From Alphaproteobacteria bacterium (GTDB lineage: Bacteria > Pseudomonadota > Alphaproteobacteria > SMXP01), in the NCBI GenBank assembly GCA_028280675.1, contig JANQLI010000243.1, positions 1-16,364 of the forward strand: DNA of 16,364 bases, in the 5' to 3' direction. Positions 6,976-14,890 of this stretch are shown here, piece by piece. Every line of letters starts with the position of its first letter. The stretch's first letter is position 1. Made by a program: the position numbers and the translations under genes. The notes under the pieces were generated by a model, which saw only the letters and a program-made list of their open reading frames with translations, was not told the DNA's origin and made no database searches.

Positions 6976-8055
6976 ATGAATGCGATCACCACAGACTTAG
7001 AAGACTTGCTTGCAGCAGCCCATAGCGCACGCGGCAAAGATCTGAGTGCTTTTTTGCGCCTGTTTGCGGATCTCTACCAAGGCGAATATGCGCGCCTGCC
7101 CCACCCCCAGAAACACCTCTGCGATCAAATTCTTCTCGACCTTCTGCCAAAGATGTCCTTGGACCAGCGGCTTGCGCTTGCGGAAACCATCGCATCAAAT
7201 CCCGCGATCTCACATGACGTCATATTGCATCTTGCGCAAGATCATATGGCCGTGGCTTTACCGATTTTAGAATTCAGCTCGGTGCTTACAGAACAAGATT
7301 TGTTGGGCCTCATCAGCACCAGCCAAGCCGATGAACATCAAGCGATCGCATCACGTTGCGACCTTACTCCCGACATCACCACAGCCCTTGTGACGGTGGG
7401 CGACGACGACACCCTCAAGACGATTGTGAATAATCACGCCGCCCCTCTTTCAGAGCTTGGTCTTGAGAATATCCTCGCGGTCGCCAAAAAGGATGTCACA
7501 TTACGCTTGCCTCTTTTACAACGTCCTGACTTGCCGAAAGAGGCTGCATTGCGCATTGCCACCTGGTCTTCGGAATCCATTCGCAGCTTTGTCGTCACGA
7601 AGCTGGATCGCACGCCCGAACCGGAGGCACAGCTACCGACACCTGCACCTGCAGGCGCGCGGTCAGTGCCAACGGAATGCACAACCGTATCGCCACAACC
7701 AGAAAAGCACCGCCTTGCGCAGTTGATCGCGGAAGGGCGATTGAAACCGCCTTTCCTCATTCGCGCGCTGCATCGGCGGGATAAAGAAACATTTTTTCAT
7801 GCTTTCGCAATACTGATGAACATTGCGGATGCGGATGCCGAACGACTTCTCGACACCACCAGCCCCACCCCCATGGCGCTGGCCTGCCGAGCGATTGGGG
7901 TCTCACAACCGCAATTCGATACGCTCTTTATCTTATTGCGCCGGCTGAAAGGCGCGCCGCCTCAAATCGCGGAACACGATCGTCAGCAAATTGCGCAGAT
8001 CTTTTCGCAAATAAGCCCAGAAAAAGCGTTAAGCGCTATCCACGCGATGGTCTGA
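6976..8055 (+). CDS. DUF2336 domain protein
   Basis: 359 residues, all-alpha and soluble, with no signal peptide. The region of about residues 60-205 reads as short repeated helical pairs (ISHDVILHLAQDHMAVALPI, LEFSSVLTEQDLLGLI, AIASRCDLTPDITTALVTVG, LGLENILAVAKKD). This is the HEAT-like pattern of DUF2336, a family known mainly from Alphaproteobacteria and of unknown role. A Pro/Glu-rich linker at about 213-244 separates it from a C-terminal helical domain at about 245-330 (HRLAQLIAEGRLKPPFLIRA, ACRAIGVSQPQFDTLFILLR). No good ribosome-binding site precedes the ATG. The gene stands alone: it is divergent from the RND operon and is closed by its own terminator before moaA. Confidence 0.85.
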   Translation: MNAITTDLEDLLAAAHSARGKDLSAFLRLFADLYQGEYARLPHPQKHLCDQILLDLLPKMSLDQRLALAETIASNPAISHDVILHLAQDHMAVALPILEFSSVLTEQDLLGLISTSQADEHQAIASRCDLTPDITTALVTVGDDDTLKTIVNNHAAPLSELGLENILAVAKKDVTLRLPLLQRPDLPKEAALRIATWSSESIRSFVVTKLDRTPEPEAQLPTPAPAGARSVPTECTTVSPQPEKHRLAQLIAEGRLKPPFLIRALHRRDKETFFHAFAILMNIADADAERLLDTTSPTPMALACRAIGVSQPQFDTLFILLRRLKGAPPQIAEHDRQQIAQIFSQISPEKALSAIHAMV

Positions 8056-8074
8056 CGATTGTCCTGTTGCCTTT

Positions 8075-8102
8075 GAGCGCTTTTTGAGGCGCTCTTTTTC
8101 TT
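8075..8102 (+). terminator. Intrinsic terminator after the DUF2336 gene
   Basis: GAGCGC at 8075-8080 pairs with GCGCTC at 8089-8094 around an eight-base loop and is followed directly by TTTTTCTT. It lies 19 bases after the stop codon. This is the clearest canonical terminator in the window and separates the DUF2336 gene from moaA. Confidence 0.85.
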
Positions 8103-8166
8103 AGCCAAACCCAGCGTCTTCTTGGTATTGTGGCCCTCAGAAACAGGGACATGATGTGATAACCCT

Positions 8167-9204
8167 ATGAATATTGAGAATAAAAAGCAGTGGACCACAA
8201 CAGAGGACAATCAACTGATTGATTCCTTTGGGCGCCATATTACCTATGTCCGCATCTCTGTGACGGACCGCTGCGACTTCCGCTGTGTTTACTGCATGTC
8301 GGAAGACATGACTTTTTTGCCTAAGAAAGATGTTCTCAGTCTCGAAGAGCTTGAGCGCCTTTGCAGTGCCTTCATCAAGCACGGTGTCAAAAAGCTGCGC
8401 ATTACCGGCGGTGAGCCATTGGTCCGGCGCGGGATCATGACCTTATTCAACAGCATGACACCGCATCTTCAATCAGGGGCGCTGCATGAATTAACACTAA
8501 CGACGAACGGCTCGCAACTTCATCGCTATGCGGATGATTTGGTGAAGGCTGGGGTAAAACGCATCAACATTTCGCTCGACACGTTACACGAAGACACCTT
8601 TCGCAAGATCACACGCTGGGGCCGCTTACCGCAAGTGCTTGATGGCATCAAAGCCGCGCAAGATGCGGGCCTGAAAATCAAGATCAACACGGTCGCACAA
8701 AAAGGCGTGAACGATCATGAAGTGCCGGACCTCATCGCATGGGCGCACAGCCAAGGTATGGCGCTGACCTTGATTGAGACCATGCCTTTGGGCAGCACAA
8801 CCGGTGACATCACCGATGTCTATCTGCCGCTGACAGAGATGCGGGCGCAGTTAGAAAAGAGATGGACATTGGTTGATTCCAATGACCGCACCAACGGCCC
8901 AGCACGATATGTCGATATTAAAGAAACCGGTGGGCGCCTTGGGTTCATTACACCGTTGACGCATAATTTTTGCGATACGTGCAATCGTGTCCGGGTGACA
9001 AGCACTGGCACACTTTATATGTGCCTTGGGCAAGAAAATTGTATCGATTTACGCAGCCCCCTCCGCGCAAGCGAGAAGGATGATCTGATTCATGACGCCA
9101 TCACCCGCGCGATCATGGACAAACCGCAAAAACACGATTTTAAAATTGACCCAGAGAAGCGTATCCCTGCTGTATCACGCAACATGTCAGTCACAGGCGG
9201 ATAA
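8167..9204 (+). CDS. moaA: GTP 3',8-cyclase MoaA (molybdenum cofactor biosynthesis)
   Basis: 345 residues, full length. This radical-SAM enzyme converts GTP to 3',8-cyclo-GTP, the first step of molybdopterin synthesis, in the cytoplasm. The N-terminal cluster motif is CDFRCVYC (C36, C40, C43). The SAM-binding GGEP is at 81-84. The C-terminal cluster has C269, C272 and C286 in the CX2CX13C spacing of the family. The chain ends in Gly-Gly, as MoaA proteins require for the catalytic tail. No Moco riboswitch or other mo genes are in the window. NAD kinase follows seven bases after the stop, so the two are almost certainly co-transcribed although their pathways differ. Confidence 0.97.
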   Translation: MNIENKKQWTTTEDNQLIDSFGRHITYVRISVTDRCDFRCVYCMSEDMTFLPKKDVLSLEELERLCSAFIKHGVKKLRITGGEPLVRRGIMTLFNSMTPHLQSGALHELTLTTNGSQLHRYADDLVKAGVKRINISLDTLHEDTFRKITRWGRLPQVLDGIKAAQDAGLKIKINTVAQKGVNDHEVPDLIAWAHSQGMALTLIETMPLGSTTGDITDVYLPLTEMRAQLEKRWTLVDSNDRTNGPARYVDIKETGGRLGFITPLTHNFCDTCNRVRVTSTGTLYMCLGQENCIDLRSPLRASEKDDLIHDAITRAIMDKPQKHDFKIDPEKRIPAVSRNMSVTGG

Positions 9205-9211
9205 AACAGTC

Positions 9212-9979
9212 ATGGCCTATGATAAAATGTGCTTCGTTGCGAATGGCAAGGATGACGCCCAAACTGCCTGCGAACACTTAATCAAGAAACACGGTCAAAC
9301 GCCCTCGGAAGACGCAGATATTGTGATCGCCATCGGCGGCGACGGCTTTATGCTGCAATGTTTGCATGACCACATGGAACGTGACATTCCCATTTACGGA
9401 CTGAACTTTGGATCGGTCGGATTTCTGATGAATGAATATCGTGAGAATGATTTGCGCGAACGCTTAGAAAAAGCAGAAGAAGCAATCATCCATCCGTTAC
9501 ATATGCTTGCCACAATGGCAAACGGCGATACTGTGGAAGCATTGGCCATTAACGAAGTCTCACTGTTACGGGAAACACGGCAGACTGCAAAGCTGCAAAT
9601 CTCGATTGACGACAAAGTGCGGATGAAAGAACTCATTTGCGACGGCCTAATCGTTTCCACACCAGCCGGAAGCACTGCATACAATCTGTCTGCTTATGGA
9701 CCGATTATCCCGATTGATGCAGATTTGCTTGCCGTCACGCCTATCAGCGCCTTTCGTCCGCGGCGCTGGCGCGGCGCACTTTTGCCACACCGCGCCAAAA
9801 TCAAATTGGATGTTTTAGAAAGCCAACACCGGCCTGTCAGCGCTGTGGCCGACAATCAAGAATACCGCGATGTGCTTTCAGTGACTGTGGAAGAAGACCG
9901 GTCGCATAAAATACAAATGCTGTTCGACGCAGGACATAGCCTGGAAGAACGCATCATTGCTGAACAATTTTACGATTGA
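9212..9979 (+). CDS. nadK: NAD kinase
   Basis: 255 residues, matching the short alphaproteobacterial form. It phosphorylates NAD to NADP with ATP or polyphosphate in the cytoplasm. The diagnostic GGDG lies at residues 42-45, with D44 the catalytic Asp. The NE motif is at 114-115 and the nucleotide-binding STPAGSTAYNLSAYGPI at about 149-165. PISAFRPRRWRGALLP is also typical. The frame stays open upstream to 9092, inside moaA, but ATG at 9212 is preferred because it leaves moaA intact and gives the normal N-terminus MAYDKMCFVANG. It follows moaA by seven bases. The 75 bp after its stop separate it from the convergent DksA-like gene. Confidence 0.95.
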   Translation: MAYDKMCFVANGKDDAQTACEHLIKKHGQTPSEDADIVIAIGGDGFMLQCLHDHMERDIPIYGLNFGSVGFLMNEYRENDLRERLEKAEEAIIHPLHMLATMANGDTVEALAINEVSLLRETRQTAKLQISIDDKVRMKELICDGLIVSTPAGSTAYNLSAYGPIIPIDADLLAVTPISAFRPRRWRGALLPHRAKIKLDVLESQHRPVSAVADNQEYRDVLSVTVEEDRSHKIQMLFDAGHSLEERIIAEQFYD

Positions 9980-10054
9980 CGGTTAAGCCGCCTAGCAGTA
10001 GCTAGCAGTCCCAGATTTTTGAAACGGTCGCGATGATCGGAGTCCCCAGTGTGC

Positions 10055-10402
10055 TCATTGGTCTTTCGGACGCACGGCTGTTGGCGCCGCAGGATCCAGC
10101 TCCAAGCGTTTAATGTCAATCGGATGGCCCGTATTCAGACAATATCCGTACTCACCATCTTCGATGCGCTGCAAGGCCGTGTCGATGCGCTGGATTTGCG
10201 CAAGGCGCCGACGTTCTGTTTCCTGCGCCATCGCTTGATTTTGCAAGGCATCCATGCGCGATAAACGCCCAACCTTCGATTGATCCAACTCCACTGTATC
10301 GAGCGCCTCTTTATTACGTTGACCCTGCGCGACAAGCTCTTCACGCATATCAAGGAGGCGCTCTTTTTGTGAAGCGATAAAGGCGTCTGTAAAATCTGTC
10401 AT
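10055..10402 (-). CDS. DksA/TraR-family protein with a degenerate zinc finger
   Basis: 115 residues. The coiled-coil part fits the DksA/TraR family, whose members insert into the RNA polymerase secondary channel: ELDQSKVGRLSRMDALQNQA at residues 38-57, then AQETERRRLAQIQRIDTALQ. The C-terminal module keeps the family frame (DGEYGYCLNTGHPIDIKRLE, then DPAA) but has only one cysteine, C88. The family normally carries C-x2-C and a second Cys pair; here position 91 is Thr and the last pair is replaced by residues of PTAVRPKDQ. Zinc binding by the usual four Cys is therefore impossible, though zinc-free DksA paralogues are known in other bacteria. It lies 34 bp downstream of the transglycosylase-like gene, likely one transcript. 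No ribosome-binding site is visible before the ATG. Confidence 0.85.
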   Translation of the reverse strand: MTDFTDAFIASQKERLLDMREELVAQGQRNKEALDTVELDQSKVGRLSRMDALQNQAMAQETERRRLAQIQRIDTALQRIEDGEYGYCLNTGHPIDIKRLELDPAAPTAVRPKDQ

Positions 10403-10403
10403 T

Positions 10404-10425
10404 GCACGAACTTAGCATAGCGTGC
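10404..10425. repeat. Inverted repeat abutting the DksA-like start codon
   Basis: GCACG at 10404-10408 and CGTGC at 10421-10425 flank twelve bases. On the coding strand the stem would end one base before the ATG of the DksA-like gene, filling the place of a ribosome-binding site. It occupies most of the 34-bp gap to the upstream gene. Stem length is only five base pairs, so chance is not excluded. Confidence 0.25.
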
Positions 10426-10436
10426 GCGGAGATGCA

Positions 10437-11381
10437 CTACTGCCGGAATGCGGCAACGCGTTTTGGCTTGGCATTTTTGGAGCCGATCGCTTCGAGCACA
10501 TCAAGCATATAGGGAGAGCTATTGAGCAGCGAAAGCATCATAGCCGGTTCGCGCATCAATGCCATGGATGCAGGCTCCAACACCGCTTCTTGTGGGTTTG
10601 CTTCCGCGATCACAGGGCGCACGGGCAAATGCGCGGTGGCTTTTGGAATAATTGCGCCGCGAATCGGAGGAATAATCTCAACGTGTTCTTTGGCGTCCCC
10701 ATGTTGCGTTGGCGGATGAAGCGGCATGCTCGCTTCCGCATCTTTTAACTTCGCAAGATGGGTGACATCACCCTGCCCTTTCTTGGTGAGGATAGTGTAA
10801 ACCTCTTCCATGGTGCGGCTCTCTCCACCGCGTTTATAGAAGATGGATTTATTAGCTTTAGCTGCGCTTGGAAATTGATCTGCTGCAAGCGCCTGTGGCT
10901 CACTTGCAGATGCGTTGATAAACTTCACCGCCCCCTGCGCGCCCAGAAAATGCGCAAGGTAAAGCTCGCCCGGACGCACGTCGCGATCCAACCCCCGCTC
11001 CAATTGATGTTGGCTTTCACGCGTTAACTTTCCCGCCATAAAGGAGGACACATTCACATCATAGCGAAGGGCAAGGATTTCCGCCTTTTGCGCCTGATCC
11101 GGCACAATATGCCGCCCCCGCGAATCCGTGTGGATGTGGCCCGCTAAACCCTCCAAACCCACCTTATCGCCATGGCGTTTGACCAAATCGAGCCATGTCT
11201 GTTCGATAAATTGAAACAGGCCAGCCGCACTGGAAGTGCTTGCTTTTGCTTGAGGTTTGAGACCGCTCTCGCGTTCGGCCGTGCGCAAAAGATATTCGAA
11301 ATCAGCGCCTGTCTTTTGACTTGCTGATGACAGTGCTTTGACTATGTGGCTTTCCGTTATGGCGCCTTGAATCATCGACAT
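10437..11381 (-). CDS. Lytic-transglycosylase (SLT)-like protein
   Basis: 314 residues. The N-terminal domain (about 20-130) has the SLT lysozyme-like fold signature: TAERESGLKP with E38 as the likely catalytic Glu, then TSSAAGLFQFIEQTWL. A later GELYLAHFLGAQGAVKFI segment is seen in related alphaproteobacterial proteins. The family cleaves peptidoglycan glycan strands. The C-terminal third (about 215-310) is Pro/Ala-rich and of low complexity. No signal peptide is visible, so export, if any, would be non-Sec or with another apparatus. Start: an upstream in-frame ATG at 11417 exists, but ATG at 11381 has GGAGG about seven bases before it and is preferred. The DksA-like gene follows after 34 bp. 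Confidence 0.8.
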   Translation of the reverse strand: MSMIQGAITESHIVKALSSASQKTGADFEYLLRTAERESGLKPQAKASTSSAAGLFQFIEQTWLDLVKRHGDKVGLEGLAGHIHTDSRGRHIVPDQAQKAEILALRYDVNVSSFMAGKLTRESQHQLERGLDRDVRPGELYLAHFLGAQGAVKFINASASEPQALAADQFPSAAKANKSIFYKRGGESRTMEEVYTILTKKGQGDVTHLAKLKDAEASMPLHPPTQHGDAKEHVEIIPPIRGAIIPKATAHLPVRPVIAEANPQEAVLEPASMALMREPAMMLSLLNSSPYMLDVLEAIGSKNAKPKRVAAFRQ

Positions 11382-11443
11382 TCTGCGTCCTCCGCAGAGC
11401 AACATCGCAAAGGTCATGCCAAGTAAGGGTTTGTTAAGCAGCC

Positions 11444-12421
11444 TTAAAAGGGAAGCACCAAGCCATCATAGATCGAATAGACATACAGCGCGTAAGCGCT
11501 CAGAAGAAGAAGACCTTCGAGGCGCGTAATCCGCCAGCGGGAAATCATAAACGGCAAGATGATAAGGGCCGCGCCGAGCATCACCCAAACATGGGTCTCC
11601 ATGAATGCAGGATTAATATCAATGGGTGCGAAAACCCCCGCGATGCCAACAACCGCAAGCAAATTGAAAATATTACTACCAATAATGCCGCCCACAGCCA
11701 CTTCGGGATGCTTGCGCAAAGCGGCAATAATCATTGTGGCGATTTCAGGAAGCGATGTCCCCACCGCCACAATCGTCAAGCCAATCATAGCCTCGGTAAT
11801 GCCAAACTGCCGCGCGAGCGTGGTCGCGCCCTCGACCAGAATATCCGCACCGAACACCAAGAAAGCAATCCCTGCGCCGACGGATAGAAAATCAATCAAT
11901 GGGCCAAAGCGCATGCGTTTGATGGCGAAATCGTCTTGCACCTCAATGTTATAAGCTAATGTGCCAACGGAATAAGCGTGTAAACGCTCATCAATATAGG
12001 CATAGATCAAATACACAATCAGTGTACCGAGCATAAAGAGGCCTTGCAGTTGATACACATACCCCCGGTCCGCAAGCCATATGAAAAAACCTGTCACCGC
12101 AATCATGACAACCACGTCGCGATTGACCACATCTTGTGAGCACGCAATGGGAAAAATGACGGCGCCAAGGCCCAATACAAGAAGAATGTTGGCGATATTA
12201 CTGCCCATGGCGTTGCCTATCGCGATGTCAGGAGAGCCCGCCAGAACCGCATCCACGGCGACCACCATCTCAGGAAGCGACGTGCCAAAAGCAACAATTA
12301 CAAGACCGATAAAAAGCTTCGTCACACCGAGTCGTGCTGCGAGGTCAACCGCGCCGCGCACGACCATCTCCCCGCCAAGACCCAACAAGACAAAGCCGCC
12401 AATCAAATACAAATACGGCAT
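11444..12421 (-). CDS. Na+/Ca2+ antiporter, YrbG/CaxA family
   Basis: 325 residues, about ten membrane helices, full length for the family. The two inverted alpha repeats are clear: GTSLPE at 46-51 with GNAMGSN at 69-75, and GTSLPE at 221-226 with GGIIGSN at 244-250. These carry the acidic and Asn residues that bind the cations. The central loop (about 143-172, DERLHAYS to DDFAIKRMRFG) is cytoplasmic by analogy. It exchanges sodium (or protons) for calcium at the inner membrane. The ATG has GGGAGGGG three bases upstream. It is on the same strand as rpsU but 168 bp away, so it may have its own promoter. The transglycosylase-like gene begins 62 bp downstream. Confidence 0.94.
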   Translation of the reverse strand: MPYLYLIGGFVLLGLGGEMVVRGAVDLAARLGVTKLFIGLVIVAFGTSLPEMVVAVDAVLAGSPDIAIGNAMGSNIANILLVLGLGAVIFPIACSQDVVNRDVVVMIAVTGFFIWLADRGYVYQLQGLFMLGTLIVYLIYAYIDERLHAYSVGTLAYNIEVQDDFAIKRMRFGPLIDFLSVGAGIAFLVFGADILVEGATTLARQFGITEAMIGLTIVAVGTSLPEIATMIIAALRKHPEVAVGGIIGSNIFNLLAVVGIAGVFAPIDINPAFMETHVWVMLGAALIILPFMISRWRITRLEGLLLLSAYALYVYSIYDGLVLPF

Positions 12422-12589
12422 GCACCCCTCCCAGACACGTCAGCGAGTGTAACCTGATGCGGTAATTTGTCTATTCTGAGGCAAAGCGGTCATGCACATC
12501 GAATCGTGAATGTGGCGCAAGTACCACAACAGCCTGTAAGCTGTGACAGCTCAGACATCCGATACATGGGAGGATTGAGTGGATGGACG

Positions 12590-12802
12590 TTATGCGCGAC
12601 CTTCGGATTCGCGTTGCATTTGTTTGCGAGCCAACTTACGCGCGCGGCGTATGGCTTCTGCTTTTTTACGTTGGCGCATCTCTGATGGTTTCTCAAAATG
12701 GCGCCGCCGCTTCATTTCACGAAATGTGCCCTCACGCTGCATCTTTTTTTTGAGCACTTTCAGGGCCTGATCGACATTGTTATCTCTGACAGATACTTCC
12801 AA
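12590..12802 (-). CDS. rpsU: 30S ribosomal protein S21
   Basis: 70 residues, full length. VRDNNVDQALKVLKKKMQREG followed by a highly basic tail (FREMKRRRHFEKPSEMRQRKK, then RRARKLARKQMQR) is diagnostic of S21, which binds near the 3' end of 16S rRNA and helps initiation. The start codon is TTG, giving MEVSVRDNN; no in-frame ATG precedes the conserved core. An AGGAG lies about ten bases upstream, a long spacing. It follows thiO by 138 bp and has its own candidate promoter. 12422-12589, downstream, holds a small palindrome (AGCTG-TGA-CAGCT at 12539-12551) without a T-run and nothing else I can name. Confidence 0.95.
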   Translation of the reverse strand: MEVSVRDNNVDQALKVLKKKMQREGTFREMKRRRHFEKPSEMRQRKKAEAIRRARKLARKQMQRESEGRA

Positions 12803-12842
12803 GTGGGCTTCTCTCCTTTCCTATCTATGATTTCCACCTCGG

Positions 12843-12870
12843 ATTATCAGTATGCCCTTTATTGCAGCAA
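12843..12870 (-). promoter_or_regulatory. Candidate rpsU promoter
   Basis: On the minus strand, TTGCTG (12870-12865) and GATAAT (12848-12843) are separated by 16 bp. They match the sigma-70-type consensus at four and five of six positions. The transcript would begin about 35 bases before the TTG start of rpsU, which fits a short leader holding the AGGAG. Confidence 0.45.
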
Positions 12871-12940
12871 AAATCTAATCAATCCCCTAACAACGTGTGG
12901 GGTTTTTGAGCGATTCACGCATGTCGGGAAGGCTATCTCT

Positions 12941-14056
12941 TTAGAGGCGATCGAAGCGGGCCAAAGAAAAAGCTTGGAAAAGTGGGCTTTCTACACCTGA
13001 TTGGATGTAATCGCATAACAGGTCGATACTGGCTGGAGCCCATAAGATACCGTTGCGATGATGGCCCGTTGCTAAGGTGAGATGGGCCCACCCGCTGGGC
13101 CCTAATATGGGCATACCATCAGGGCTCGCGGGCCGCACCCCGGCCCAGCGGTCGATCACCGGACAGTCTCTCAGAACGGGAACAATCTCAATCGCCCCCT
13201 GCACCAATTCTGCGATCGCTTCCTCAGTGATCGTCCGGTCCGACGCCCCAGGCTCGGAACTGGCTCCCAGTACAATGCGCCCATCCTCGCGTGGAACAAT
13301 GTAGGTGTGGTCCGTGCGCACCACATGTGTGAGCACCGTATCGCGTAATACCGACCCATCTAATGCCGCCATTTGCCCTTTGACGGGTGTGATGGGCAGG
13401 TCGATCCCCAAAGGCAGCATTAAATCGCGCGCTTCCCACCCTGCCGCAAGCAGAACATGATCAGCCTCATAAACCCCTTGCGCCGTTTCAACGTCGCTTA
13501 TCTGGTGATCTTCAACACGCAACGCTTTAACAGCACAGTCTTCTATCAGCTTTCCACCGGAGCGCAAAAACGCCTCCCGCAAAGCAGTCACAACCGCACG
13601 GGCATCAACGTGATAGTCTTCCACAGCAAAAAGCGCTGCTTGTATGTGATGACTGAGTGCCGGTTCAAGATCACAAGCCGCATCTTTGGTGAACCATTGC
13701 ATTGGCGCATCAAGCTGTTTGAAAAATGTATATGAGTCTCGAAGACGCGCGACATCTTTATCGGACACGGCAACCTCTAGCGTCCCCGTCTCGCGATACC
13801 CAACCGTCTGGCCCGTTGCTATTTCGAGATCGCGCACAAAGCCCGGCCAGCGTAATTGAGAGTCGCGCCCTAATGCAAAGCCTGCTTCCTGTCCGGGTTC
13901 TAACTCTGCGCAGACCGCCAGCATGCCCGCCGCGGCCCAGCTTGCGCCTTCTCCGGCGCGGCGCTTGTCAAACAGCGTGACCTCCCAACCGGCTTGTCGC
14001 ATGCGCCAACCGGTTGCAAGCCCGATAATTCCCCCACCGATAATGATTAACCGCAA
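12941..14056 (-). CDS. thiO: Glycine oxidase ThiO (FAD-dependent oxidoreductase)
   Basis: 371 residues from the preferred start. The dinucleotide-binding motif IIIGGGIIGLATGWRMRQAG is at the very N-terminus. GEGASWAAAGMLAVCAELEPG is characteristic of ThiO. Later motifs are VGYRETGTLEVA, PVKGQMAAL, IVPREDGRIVLGASSEPG, WAGVRPASPDGMPILGP and TGHHRNGILWAPA. ThiO oxidises glycine to iminoacetate for the thiazole ring of thiamine. No thiS, thiG or thiE gene is adjacent, and I found no TPP riboswitch upstream, so another amino-acid oxidase role cannot be excluded. Start: GTG at 14071 lacks a ribosome-binding site. TTG at 14056 has GAAGGA six bases before it and gives MRLIIIGGG, the usual N-terminus. 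Confidence 0.88.
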   Translation of the reverse strand: MRLIIIGGGIIGLATGWRMRQAGWEVTLFDKRRAGEGASWAAAGMLAVCAELEPGQEAGFALGRDSQLRWPGFVRDLEIATGQTVGYRETGTLEVAVSDKDVARLRDSYTFFKQLDAPMQWFTKDAACDLEPALSHHIQAALFAVEDYHVDARAVVTALREAFLRSGGKLIEDCAVKALRVEDHQISDVETAQGVYEADHVLLAAGWEARDLMLPLGIDLPITPVKGQMAALDGSVLRDTVLTHVVRTDHTYIVPREDGRIVLGASSEPGASDRTITEEAIAELVQGAIEIVPVLRDCPVIDRWAGVRPASPDGMPILGPSGWAHLTLATGHHRNGILWAPASIDLLCDYIQSGVESPLFQAFSLARFDRL

Positions 14057-14315
14057 CGGCAATCCTTCCACTCACAAAACAAGAGGATTTACGCCTCTCA
14101 GCGCCTTGTGATCTCAGAAATTTGACTAAAACGCAATCATTTCAACGGTGACAGAACGGGTCAGCACGGGTAAAATACCACCATCATGGATAAGGGCATG
14201 GATTTCATGCCTTGGCCATAAGCGTTAAACCAGGGGTGGTCTTGCGCACGCGTCGATGACATATCGACCATCCATGCCAAGAATGTGACTGGCGTCAACA
14301 GTAAGGAGACCTCTG

Positions 14316-14813
14316 ATGACTTCATTTTCCTCCCGTATTTTTTCTGGCGTGAGCACGGCTTTATTTGCAACGAGCCTGCTTGCAAGTTCAGCAACGCTTT
14401 CTTTTGCCGACGAAGCAGAGAGGGCCGCTGCAGAAGACGGCGCTTCAGACCGTATCTGTTTCTGGACACGGAACATTGATGACTTTCGCGCCATTGACAA
14501 CAAGCATGTGTATTTAGATGGCGTCGGCAAAAATGAAAAATTCCTGGCCACGCTTTTCAACCATTGCCACGGTATCCGGTTTGCTGAAGTGATTAAACTG
14601 TCCAGCCGGCCCACCTCGCGTGTGTGCGACAATGGCAACGAGCACATCGAAATCTATGAAAGCGGGTTCAGTTTTCCACAACGCTGTCTTATCGCCGACA
14701 TCGAACGTGTCGAAAGTCTTGATCAGGCGCGTGCTTGGGTTGAAGAACGCAAAAAGCAAGCTGACGACCAAGAAGAAGATGTCTCATCTTTGGATATGAC
14801 AACGGTCGAGTAA
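14316..14813 (+). CDS. Secreted DUF6491-like protein
   Basis: 165 residues. A Sec signal peptide runs to about residue 31 (hydrophobic core TALFATSLLASSATL, cleavage near SFA-DE). The mature domain has four cysteines (C48, C84, C104, C124) in RICFWTRNIDDF, FNHCHGI, SRVCDNG and PQRCLIADIE. This fits two disulfides in the periplasm and matches my memory of DUF6491. The C-terminus from about 134 is charged and likely helical or disordered (EERKKQADDQEED). Function is unknown. AAGGAG stands about eight bases before the ATG. It is isolated: divergent from thiO across 259 bp, where I see only a GGCATG/CATGCC hairpin (14195-14211), and 148 bp before the permease gene. Confidence 0.75.
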   Translation: MTSFSSRIFSGVSTALFATSLLASSATLSFADEAERAAAEDGASDRICFWTRNIDDFRAIDNKHVYLDGVGKNEKFLATLFNHCHGIRFAEVIKLSSRPTSRVCDNGNEHIEIYESGFSFPQRCLIADIERVESLDQARAWVEERKKQADDQEEDVSSLDMTTVE

Positions 14814-14890
14814 TCAAAAACAGCGATGTTTGACGCGGGCGTTTCTGAGGTGCTGAAGAGCATCTTCAACGCTCCATCAAGACGCCTGGC

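Noticed and set aside
6846..8066. CGATTGTCCTG occurs both before (6846-6856) and after (8056-8066) the DUF2336 gene, like a target-site duplication or att pair.
   Set aside because: An 11-bp match is expected many times by chance in 16 kb. No integrase, transposase or composition change accompanies it.
12884..12907. CCCC-N11-GGGG followed by TTTTT, terminator-like on the plus strand, between rpsU and thiO.
   Set aside because: No plus-strand gene reads into it, and on the minus strand it has no T-run after the stem. The stem is only four base pairs.
14195..14211. GGCATG-GATTT-CATGCC hairpin between thiO and the DUF6491-like gene, considered as a riboswitch part.
   Set aside because: It lacks the conserved TPP riboswitch elements, has no T-run, and sits about 100 bp from either start. 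The symmetry alone does not support a function.
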